This document shows, one piece after another, positions 1 through 5,756 of a stretch of 9,665 bases of DNA; position 1 is the stretch's first letter; each line of letters begins with the position of its first letter. The stretch is from positions 1-9,665 of the forward strand of contig CAZORB010000146.1 of the NCBI GenBank assembly GCA_964581825.1, given 5' to 3'. The notes beneath the pieces are model-generated. The model searched no databases. It was not told the DNA's origin and was given only the letters and a program-made list of their open reading frames with translations. The DNA is from SYIM01 sp964581825. Lineage in GTDB: Bacteria; Pseudomonadota; Gammaproteobacteria; Burkholderiales; Burkholderiaceae_E. A program made the position numbers and the translations under genes.

Positions 1-393
1 ATTCGTCGGGCGGTTGAAGAGTTTCTGCGCTTTACCAGTCCGGTTCAGTTTTCACCCAGACGCGTTGCGCGGGTGGATGTAGAGCTTGCAGGGGTGACGA
101 TTCGCAAGGGCGAGGGGCTGTTTCTGTCGCTTGCGTCGGCCAATCGTGATGAAGCCTTGTTCTCGCAACCCGATTCGATCGACATCGACCGCGACAACGG
201 CGCCCAGCTGGCCTTCGGCTACGGTATCCATCAGTGCCTGGGGCAGGTACTTGCCCGAATTGAGTTACAGGTGATGTTCGAAGTCCTTCTCGCACGGCTG
301 CCTGGGCTTGAACTTGCGGTTCCCATGGAGACGCTGCGGTTCAAGCACGACATGCAGATCTATGGCGTGCACAATCTGCCCGTTCGCTGGTGA
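1..393 (+). CDS. Cytochrome P450, C-terminal part (5' end outside window)
   Basis: This is the last 130 residues of a soluble bacterial cytochrome P450, a haem-thiolate monooxygenase that inserts one oxygen atom into an organic substrate. The reading frame is open from base 1, so the gene begins upstream. Visible landmarks are the K-helix ExxR motif (EFLR, residues 7-10 of the fragment), the 'SANRD' segment around residues 46-50, and the haem-binding loop FGYGIHQCLG with its cysteine ligand codon at 235-237. The usual bacterial His precedes the Cys by two residues. After the loop, an LARIEL helix and a normal C-terminus follow, so this end is intact. The stop TGA (391-393) overlaps the GTG of the ferredoxin gene, which suggests translational coupling and that the ferredoxin is its electron donor. 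No ferredoxin reductase is visible. Family identity is certain; substrate and CYP subfamily are unknown. Confidence 0.95.
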   Translation: MRRAVEEFLRFTSPVQFSPRRVARVDVELAGVTIRKGEGLFLSLASANRDEALFSQPDSIDIDRDNGAQLAFGYGIHQCLGQVLARIELQVMFEVLLARLPGLELAVPMETLRFKHDMQIYGVHNLPVRW

Positions 394-596
394 AGATCCG
401 CCTCGACATCCATCGTTGCGTGGGCGCAGGCCAGTGTGTCTGGGTGGCGCCGCAGGTCTTCGATCAGAGCGAACAAGACGGCACGGTACGGCTGCGGGTT
501 GAGCAGCCGGCTGCCGAATTGCATGACTTTGTTCGGGAAGCCGCGCGGGTGTGCCCTGCGCGCGTCATCCACATCGAAGAGGAGAAACCAGAATGA
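390..596 (+). CDS. [3Fe-4S]-type ferredoxin, P450 redox partner
   Basis: This encodes a 68-residue cytoplasmic ferredoxin expected to pass single electrons to the adjacent P450. Three cysteines are in place: C10 and C16 in CVGAGQC, and C55 in a CP motif. Alanine (A13) sits where a fourth ligand would be, and this C-x2-A-x2-C...CP arrangement marks a [3Fe-4S] rather than [4Fe-4S] cluster. The 'APQVFDQ' stretch after C16 is typical of the ferredoxins that accompany bacterial P450s. The start is GTG at 390, overlapping the P450 stop by four bases (GTGA). No upstream in-frame start is available before the P450 end, and no strong Shine-Dalgarno is seen, so coupling to P450 translation is likely. 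The stop overlaps the next ATG (ATGA). Confidence 0.92.
   Translation: MKIRLDIHRCVGAGQCVWVAPQVFDQSEQDGTVRLRVEQPAAELHDFVREAARVCPARVIHIEEEKPE
579..584 (+). promoter_or_regulatory. Ribosome binding site for the Bug binding protein
   Basis: GAGGAG lies 8 bases before the ATG at 593. It selects that ATG over the longer in-frame alternative at 551, and it sits inside the end of the ferredoxin gene. Confidence 0.75.
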
Positions 597-1579
597 TTCG
601 TCGGAAAATTGGCCTGGCAATGGCCGCTGCGGTGCTTGGAGCGGGCCTGTTGCCAGCGGCCCTGGTTCATGCGCAGGCGCAAGAGTATCCCGCTCGCCCC
701 ATCCGTTGGGTCATTCCGTTCCCGCCGGGCGGCGGTACCGACTTCGTGTCGCGTACCGTTGGCACCAAACTCGGCGAGATGACCGGCTGGACCATCGTTC
801 TCGAAAACCGGCCCGGTGCGGGCGGCAACATCGCCATTGAGTCAGTGGCCAAGGCCGCGCCCGACGGCTACACCATCGTCATGGGCCAATCCGACAACAT
901 GATGCTGGGGCCGTTTCTGTACTCGAACGTGGGCTATGACTCCGTCAAGAGTTTCGAGGCGATTGTTCGCGTGTCAGCCGCGCCGCTCGTGGTAGTGAGC
1001 GCAGCGGGTTCCAAAATCACCGATCCAGTGTCGCTCGCGGCCGCTGGCAAATCCGCCCGCGGCATCACCTGGGGCACCGCCGGCAATGGCACGGTGGGCC
1101 ATCTGTTTGGCGAACAGATCAAAGCTGCGATGGGCATTAATTTGGTCCAGGTGCCCTACAAGGGCGCATCGCCAGCCATGACCGACGTCATCGGCGGTGC
1201 GGTTGATGTCGCCATTTTGTCAGTGGGTTCAGTTCTGCCGCACATCCGTTCGGGCAAGGCCCAGCCGGTGGCGGTCACCTCGGCGGCGCGGTCGGCTGTG
1301 GTGCCCGATGCGAAAACCTTTGCTGAAGCGGGCTACAAGGACGTGGACGTCATGATCTGGCTGGGCCTGTTCGCGCCTGCAGGAACGCCGGCACCGATTG
1401 TTGCCAGGCTGAACGAGGCGGTCAATCGAGTGCTCGCGCAGCCCGATATTCAGCAGAAGATCGTTGGTCAGGGCGTGTCGGTGGGCGGGGGGTCAGCCGC
1501 CGATTTCGCGGCGTTCGTCAAAGCAGATTACGCGCGCTGGGGTGACGTAGCCAAGCGTTCAGGCGTCAAGGTTGAGTAA
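593..1579 (+). CDS. Bug-family (TctC-like) periplasmic solute-binding protein
   Basis: This is a 328-residue extracytoplasmic binding protein of the Bordetella uptake gene/TctC family, which captures carboxylates, amino acids or aromatic acids for tripartite tricarboxylate transporters. Residues 1-29 form a Sec signal peptide: an MIRRK basic start, an Ala/Leu-rich core, and probable cleavage after A-x-A near residue 28. The mature N-terminus carries the family signature YPARPIRWVIPFPPGG (32-47). ENRPGAGGN (71-79) and YKGASPAMTDVIGGAVD (189-205) follow, as expected for the two-lobed fold. The start at 593 is chosen for its strong ribosome site and for giving a proper signal peptide; an upstream in-frame start would add 14 residues before it. 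The gene overlaps the ferredoxin stop and is followed six bases later by the CoA-transferase. No TctA/TctB membrane partners are present, so it may use a transporter encoded elsewhere. The ligand is unknown. Confidence 0.95.
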   Translation: MIRRKIGLAMAAAVLGAGLLPAALVHAQAQEYPARPIRWVIPFPPGGGTDFVSRTVGTKLGEMTGWTIVLENRPGAGGNIAIESVAKAAPDGYTIVMGQSDNMMLGPFLYSNVGYDSVKSFEAIVRVSAAPLVVVSAAGSKITDPVSLAAAGKSARGITWGTAGNGTVGHLFGEQIKAAMGINLVQVPYKGASPAMTDVIGGAVDVAILSVGSVLPHIRSGKAQPVAVTSAARSAVVPDAKTFAEAGYKDVDVMIWLGLFAPAGTPAPIVARLNEAVNRVLAQPDIQQKIVGQGVSVGGGSAADFAAFVKADYARWGDVAKRSGVKVE

Positions 1580-1585
1580 CGGCTA

Positions 1586-2764
1586 ATGCAGCTCGAGGGA
1601 CTTCGTGTCGTCGATCTGACCCGGATTCTCTCGGGCCCTTTCTGTTCGATGTTTCTGGCTGATCTCGGCGCCGAGGTCATCAAGATCGAGGACCCGGACG
1701 GCGGCGATCCGATTCGCGGACAGGGCGAGCAGCGAAACGGCTTCTCGCTCTACTTTGCGAGTTTCAATCGTAATAAGCGCTCGGTCACACTCAACCTTCG
1801 GAGCGAGCAAGGAAAGGCGGTGCTGCGACAGCTCATCGCAAGCGCCGACGTACTGGTTGAGAACTACCGCCCGGGTGTGCTTGACCGGATGGGGTTCGAT
1901 CGCGACACGCTCAAAGCGATCCGTCCTGATCTGATCATCTGCCGGGTTACTGGCTTTGGTCTCGATGGTCCTTATGCCGATCGTCCTGCTTTCGATTTCA
2001 TCGCGCAGGCCATGAGCGGGCTGATGAGTGTCACCGGCGAGGCCGATGGTGCGCCGATGCGCGCGGGCCCGCCGCTGTCGGATCTGGTAGCGGGTTCGTA
2101 TGCGGCGATGGGTGTGCTGGCCGCGTTGATTCGGCGTGGCCGCACCGGCCAGGGCGAGGAGGTAAGCGCGGCGCTCACCGACAGCATGGTCAGCATGCTC
2201 GCCTTCATGGCTACCAACTATTTCGCCACAGGCAAGATTCCGCAGCGTAGCGGCAATGATCATGGCCTGGTGTCGCCTTACGGGCTGTTCGAGGCGGCCG
2301 ATGGACAGGTAGCGATTGCCCCCAGCAACGACGGCGTGTACCAGAAGCTTCTGTCCGCGCTGGGTCTGGAGCACTTGCGCGACCATCCCGAGTTTCGTTC
2401 CAACCGTGATCGCTTCGAGCGTCGCGCCGCCATCAACGAAGAGATCAATCGCGTGATCGGAACCCGCGGAATCGATCACTGGGTCAGCGTTTTGAATGCT
2501 GCGGGCGTTCCCTGCGGCAAGGTGCTCGATATTGGTCAGGTGTTTGATGATCCGCAGATCCAGCACCAGCAGATGCGCCTGACCATTGACGATCCCAAGC
2601 ATGGGCCTCTGGACGTGCTGGGATTTCCGATCAAGTTCAGCGACGACCCGTGTCGCATTCACCGGAACCCGCCCGATCTCGGCGATGACACCGACGCTGT
2701 ACTGGCGGAACTCGGCTACGATAACGCGTCGATCGCGGCGCTTCGAGCTGACCGCGTCATCTGA
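1586..2764 (+). CDS. CaiB/BaiF family (class III) CoA-transferase
   Basis: This 392-residue enzyme should move CoA from a donor thioester, often succinyl-CoA, to a free carboxylic acid in the cytoplasm. The N-terminus (LEGLRVVDLTRILSGPFC, 3-20) and 'LGAEVIKIEDPDGGDPIR' (27-44) are the CoA-binding hallmarks of the family. 'VENYRPGVLDRMG' (91-103) and 'GFGLDGPYADRPAFD' (123-137) are also conserved. The catalytic aspartate that forms the acyl-anhydride intermediate, known as Asp169 in formyl-CoA transferase, is best matched by D166 in GPPLSDLVAG. The C-terminal 'HxQM' and 'GFPIKFSDDP' segments are complete, so the protein appears intact and of normal length. It begins six bases after the Bug stop and has a weak ribosome site, which implies coupled translation. 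With the lyase downstream it likely activates a carboxylate for cleavage. Acceptor and donor are not determinable. Confidence 0.95.
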   Translation: MQLEGLRVVDLTRILSGPFCSMFLADLGAEVIKIEDPDGGDPIRGQGEQRNGFSLYFASFNRNKRSVTLNLRSEQGKAVLRQLIASADVLVENYRPGVLDRMGFDRDTLKAIRPDLIICRVTGFGLDGPYADRPAFDFIAQAMSGLMSVTGEADGAPMRAGPPLSDLVAGSYAAMGVLAALIRRGRTGQGEEVSAALTDSMVSMLAFMATNYFATGKIPQRSGNDHGLVSPYGLFEAADGQVAIAPSNDGVYQKLLSALGLEHLRDHPEFRSNRDRFERRAAINEEINRVIGTRGIDHWVSVLNAAGVPCGKVLDIGQVFDDPQIQHQQMRLTIDDPKHGPLDVLGFPIKFSDDPCRIHRNPPDLGDDTDAVLAELGYDNASIAALRADRVI

Positions 2765-2780
2765 CCCCAGAATCGGGGTC
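2763..2780 (+). other. Short hairpin at the end of the CoA-transferase gene
   Basis: GACCCC and GGGGTC form a perfect 6-bp stem around a 6-base loop, overlapping the TGA stop. No T-run follows, so it is not a convincing terminator. It could stabilise or punctuate the transcript between the CoA-transferase and lyase genes, which are separated by 61 bases. Confidence 0.35.
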
Positions 2781-2813
2781 CTGGCTGCGCCGTCGGCGTC
2801 GTGTTGATACCTC

Positions 2814-2819
2814 AGGGAG
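2814..2819 (+). promoter_or_regulatory. Ribosome binding site for the lyase
   Basis: AGGGAG stands 6 bases before the ATG at 2826. It is the strongest ribosome site of this operon, so the lyase can initiate independently of upstream translation. Confidence 0.7.
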
Positions 2820-2825
2820 TTTTTC

Positions 2826-3782
2826 ATGCGTTTCTCAGCAGCAGATTCCGCCGACCGCTCGGTTCTGGTGACCGAGGTGGGCACCCGTGATGGCTTTCAG
2901 GTCGAAGCCGAATTCATTCCCACCGAAAGCAAAGCGGCAGTCATCAATGCATTGATCGATGCCGGTGTCCGCAGCTTCGAGGCCACCTCTTTCGTGTCGC
3001 CTCGCGCCATTCCTCAGCTCGCTGACGCTTCGCAGCTCATGGACTTGATCGAGCGCAAGCCCGGCGTGCGCCTGACCGCGTTGGTCCCCAATGCTCGGGG
3101 TGCAGAGCGTGCAGCGGCCGCTAAAGTCGACATGATGGCCTGCTTCGTGTCGGCAAGCGAAAGCCATTGCCAGGCCAACCTGAACAAACCGATTGAGCGT
3201 GCGCTGGCCGATGTGGCCGAGTTCGTGCCAATCGCCCGGCAATTCAATATCCCGGTTCGGGGCGCTATTGCAGTGGCCTTCGGCTGTCCGTTTGAGGGCG
3301 ATACGCCGGTTGATTCCCTGCTTCGAATCGCTGGCACCTATCATGAGCTGGGTGTGCGTCATCTGTCGCTGGGTGACACCACGGGCATGGCGACGCCGCC
3401 TGTGGTTGAGCGCGCGGTCGATGCGCTTCAGCGGCGCTTCTCCGACATGGAGATCGCGCTTCACTTTCATAACACCCGCGGCGTCGGCCTCGCCAACGTG
3501 ATGGTTGGCCTGCAGATGGGCATCCGCGAATTCGAGTCCTCGATTGCAGGGCTGGGGGGCTGTCCGTTCGCCCCGGGTGCCTCCGGCAACATCTGTACCG
3601 AAGATCTGGTTTACCTGCTGCAGGAAAGCGGCTATCAGACTGGCATCGACCTCGATAAGCTGTGCGAGGTGGCCCGTCAGGTTGAATCACTGCTGGGCCG
3701 TGGCTTGCCAGGTCAGGTGATGAAGGCGGGTCAGCGTCTGCGTAAATTCACGTTGGACGGCGCCCGCCGCGCAGTGGGCTGA
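2826..3782 (+). CDS. Hydroxymethylglutaryl-CoA lyase-family lyase
   Basis: This 318-residue TIM-barrel enzyme belongs to the HMG-CoA lyase (DRE-TIM metallolyase) family, which cleaves 3-hydroxy-acyl-CoA thioesters with a methyl or similar branch at C3 into an acyl-CoA and a keto compound. Family active-site positions are retained: R21-D22-G23 (RDGFQ), E52 in FEATSFVSP, metal-ligand histidines H213 and H215 in HFHNTRG, and the lid-loop cysteine C246 in the signature GLGGCPFAPGASGN (242-255), followed by ED (259-260). Against the human enzyme, the residues after the second His are N-T-R-G instead of D-T-Y-G, which may mark a different substrate such as citramalyl-CoA or another homologue. It is the last gene of the operon, 61 bases after the CoA-transferase, and a terminator follows. 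The family call is firm; the exact substrate is open. Confidence 0.93.
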   Translation: MRFSAADSADRSVLVTEVGTRDGFQVEAEFIPTESKAAVINALIDAGVRSFEATSFVSPRAIPQLADASQLMDLIERKPGVRLTALVPNARGAERAAAAKVDMMACFVSASESHCQANLNKPIERALADVAEFVPIARQFNIPVRGAIAVAFGCPFEGDTPVDSLLRIAGTYHELGVRHLSLGDTTGMATPPVVERAVDALQRRFSDMEIALHFHNTRGVGLANVMVGLQMGIREFESSIAGLGGCPFAPGASGNICTEDLVYLLQESGYQTGIDLDKLCEVARQVESLLGRGLPGQVMKAGQRLRKFTLDGARRAVG

Positions 3783-3812
3783 TCAGCGCGGCGCCGCTAT
3801 CGCCTACCAACC

Positions 3813-3851
3813 CGCCCGCCGGCTTTCAGGAGAATTTCGGCGGGCGTTTTT
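3813..3851 (+). terminator. Rho-independent terminator of the P450-lyase operon
   Basis: A perfect 9-bp GC-rich stem (CGCCCGCCG at 3813-3821 pairing with CGGCGGGCG at 3838-3846) encloses a 16-base loop and is followed directly by TTTTT (3847-3851). It lies 30 bases after the lyase stop. Its 3' arm and T-tract fall inside the last codons of the convergent crotonase gene, so the two operons share this DNA. Confidence 0.8.
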
Positions 3852-4617
3852 CGATGAATGCCCGAACAGCCTCGTGGTGGTCCGCGCTCAAGTGGGCCAA
3901 TGACTGATAGGCCGCTGAGGTTTCCAGTACCGACTCCAGCGTGTTGTGTACGCCTTCCCGCAGCAGTCGCTTGGTCATTCTAAGAACGCCTGCAGGATTA
4001 CGGGCGATCCGGGCTGCGAGCGCCTGAGCTTCGACCAGTAACGCGTCGGCCGCCACAACCTTTGACACCAGCCCGCAGGCAAGCGCCTCAGCCGCGCTGA
4101 TCGGATCGCCGGTAAAGGCCATTTCGGCGGCCTTGGCCGCGCCTACCGCGCGCGGCAGCAGCCACGCGCCGCCGTCTCCGGGAACAATGCCGACGCGCAC
4201 AAAGCTCTCGGCGAACGTGGCGTTGTCACTGGCGATACGGATGTCGCACATGCAGGCCAGATCGAGGCCCGCACCCATTGCTGGGCCGTTTACAGCCGCG
4301 ATGATGGGCACATCAAGTGCGCACATCGCTTTCGGGATACGCTGGATGCCGTGCCGATATTCGTTCCGTATTGCGTTGGCGTCTAAGCCAGGCTGCGCAA
4401 AGCGCGCCATATCTTTCACGTTGCCGCCAGACGAGAAGACCGGCCCTGCGCCAGTGAGGATGATGGCCCGAACGCTGGGGTCTGTGCTGGCGGCAGACGC
4501 CGCGGCAACGATCTCGTCGATAGCGGTGTTGCCAGTGAGCGCATTGCGGGTGGCTGGATGATTCATGGTCCAGGTCACCACAGCGCCATCACGGCTGATT
4601 TGCAGAAAATCGCTCAA
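3826..4617 (-). CDS. Enoyl-CoA hydratase/isomerase (crotonase) family protein, atypical active site
   Basis: This is a 263-residue crotonase-superfamily protein that should bind an acyl-CoA thioester in the cytoplasm. The oxyanion-hole segments are present: FSSGGNVKDM (61-70) and NGPAMGAGLDLA (110-121). Aligned by eye with rat mitochondrial hydratase, the catalytic Glu144 position is D119 and the Glu164 position is F139 (FAESFVRVG). E137 and D148 (VPGDGG) are nearby candidates. This resembles isomerase-type members such as PaaG, where an Asp in a 'VPD' loop is important, so a plain hydratase role is not assured. The start is TTG at 4617, backed by GGAG 7 bases upstream; longer in-frame starts would overlap the preceding dehydrogenase gene and add unrelated residues. 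It is third in the minus-strand operon, 52 bases after the second dehydrogenase. Confidence 0.9.
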   Translation of the reverse strand: MSDFLQISRDGAVVTWTMNHPATRNALTGNTAIDEIVAAASAASTDPSVRAIILTGAGPVFSSGGNVKDMARFAQPGLDANAIRNEYRHGIQRIPKAMCALDVPIIAAVNGPAMGAGLDLACMCDIRIASDNATFAESFVRVGIVPGDGGAWLLPRAVGAAKAAEMAFTGDPISAAEALACGLVSKVVAADALLVEAQALAARIARNPAGVLRMTKRLLREGVHNTLESVLETSAAYQSLAHLSADHHEAVRAFIEKRPPKFS

Positions 4618-4624
4618 CGGAAGT

Positions 4625-4628
4625 CTCC
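4625..4628 (-). promoter_or_regulatory. Ribosome binding site deciding the TTG start of the crotonase
   Basis: GGAG on the minus strand stands 7 bases before TTG (4617-4615). No ATG or GTG at this point gives the expected N-terminus (M-S-D-F-L-Q-I), so this site fixes the rare start. Confidence 0.7.
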
Positions 4629-4669
4629 AGAAATGAAAGTCGGCCGCTCTCTCGCCCTTGAGTGAGAAG

Positions 4670-5716
4670 TTAGGCGGCGATGGCTTGAAGATCGGTCGTC
4701 TGGCGCAGCAGATCCAGCGACAGCCGAGAGGGCGACGTGACCAGCGCCTGACCGAGCCTATCGTGCCAGGCCGATTCGCTGCCGGCCGCCTGCCGCCACG
4801 CATGAAGCCTGCGCGTGAGCAGTTGCAGATCAAATTCGGCGGTAAAGCCGATTGCGCCATGAACAGCGTGAGCCATTTGCGCGACCTGCAGCGCCGCTTC
4901 GCTCGCGCGCGCTTTCGCGATCGCAACACGCAGCGGATCAATTGAAGGAAGCGCGTTCTGCTCTGCGGTTGCCGACGCGTGCCCGGGTGCAGGCAGGCAG
5001 GCAATCCGTGCGGCCATTCGTGCGGCGAAAGCCTCTTCGGCCATCAGCGATAACTGATGCTGAATCGCCTGAAACTTTCCGATTGGCTTACCGAACTGTT
5101 CGCGCTCGTTCGCCCAGGCAAGCGAGCGCTGGAACACCGCGTCGAGTGCGCCTGCGAGCTGAAGGGCAAGCACCAGTGCCTGGGCCAGCCGGGTATCCAC
5201 CTGCACGGCGAACCGGGGCGCGGCCTCCCAGGATGACTGCGGCCACTCGAGTGTCAGGTCGAGCTCGAAGGCGCAACGTTCAGCGGCTGCCTCACTGACG
5301 AACAGCAAGCGTGACTCGCCGGCGACGCTGACCAGCACCGATTCGGCGGTGCGGCCACCGACGACTGAGGCGCACCTGACTGTACCGCTGGCGGTACGGT
5401 GACCGCTACCCAGCGCGATCGGCCCCCGGGGTGGCGTGATGCCAGATCGGACGGCGAGTGCGCGCGCGATCATGGTTTCCGCGAGCGGCACTGGCAGTGC
5501 GTGGCGACCCGCCAACATCCAGCACTCGGCGACCGCGGCGACCGACAGGCCAGCGCCACCTTGCGCTTCGCTGACCATTGCATCGGCGAAACCCGCCTCG
5601 TTGATAGCCTGCCAGAGGTCTGTGGTGGGGCTGCCTAACTCGACTGCTCGAACCACATCAAATCCGCAGCGATCCGCAAGCAGCGTTGCGAGCGCGTCAC
5701 TGATCAGTGAGTCCAT
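4670..5716 (-). CDS. Acyl-CoA dehydrogenase family protein, short (beta-type) subunit
   Basis: This 348-residue flavoprotein-family member is shorter than a typical acyl-CoA dehydrogenase (about 380-400). The C-terminal half carries flavin/dimer elements: REQFGKPIGKFQAIQHQL (205-222) and the 'HAVHGAIGFTAEFDL' helix (283-297). The middle beta-domain is reduced. The catalytic glutamate is not seen at either usual place. The position equivalent to Glu254 of isovaleryl-CoA dehydrogenase appears to be Q179, and the Glu-Gly-Thr near the C-terminus of medium-chain enzymes is missing. This is how the non-catalytic subunits of the alpha2-beta2 dehydrogenases known from actinobacterial steroid side-chain breakdown look. 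The ATG at 5716 has GGAG 7 bases upstream, and an in-frame start 60 bases earlier would run into the partner gene. It follows the alpha-type gene by 40 bases. Confidence 0.9.
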   Translation of the reverse strand: MDSLISDALATLLADRCGFDVVRAVELGSPTTDLWQAINEAGFADAMVSEAQGGAGLSVAAVAECWMLAGRHALPVPLAETMIARALAVRSGITPPRGPIALGSGHRTASGTVRCASVVGGRTAESVLVSVAGESRLLFVSEAAAERCAFELDLTLEWPQSSWEAAPRFAVQVDTRLAQALVLALQLAGALDAVFQRSLAWANEREQFGKPIGKFQAIQHQLSLMAEEAFAARMAARIACLPAPGHASATAEQNALPSIDPLRVAIAKARASEAALQVAQMAHAVHGAIGFTAEFDLQLLTRRLHAWRQAAGSESAWHDRLGQALVTSPSRLSLDLLRQTTDLQAIAA

Positions 5717-5723
5717 CAAAGGG

Positions 5724-5727
5724 CTCC
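5724..5727 (-). promoter_or_regulatory. Ribosome binding site for the beta-type dehydrogenase
   Basis: GGAG on the minus strand stands 7 bases before the ATG at 5716. It supports that start over the longer in-frame one at 5776, which lies within the previous gene. Confidence 0.65.
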
Positions 5728-5756
5728 ATGCAGAAAAACAGAAAGGGGCTGCGCCA

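Noticed and set aside
551..592. Earlier start for the Bug protein, adding 14 residues
   Set aside because: It would place charged residues ahead of a good signal peptide. GAGGAG is correctly spaced for the ATG at 593.
1..604. The string ATTCGTCGG occurs at the window start and again at 596-604
   Set aside because: A nine-base match in unrelated coding frames is expected by chance, and flanking bases do not match, so it is not a repeat or attachment site.
1583..2884. 433-residue open frame on the minus strand opposite the CoA-transferase gene
   Set aside because: It is antisense to a gene with clear family motifs. Its translation is rich in Arg/His/Gln with no recognisable domain, as expected from codon bias in GC-rich DNA.
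3786..3798. GC-rich palindrome (GCGGCGCCGC) between the lyase stop and the terminator
   Set aside because: It has no loop and no T-tract. Such palindromes are common in GC-rich genomes and give no functional indication.
4618..5004. N-terminal extension of the crotonase reading frame up to 5004
   Set aside because: It would overlap the dehydrogenase gene by hundreds of bases and adds Arg/Pro-rich sequence unrelated to the crotonase fold. The TTG start at 4617 with GGAG is preferred.
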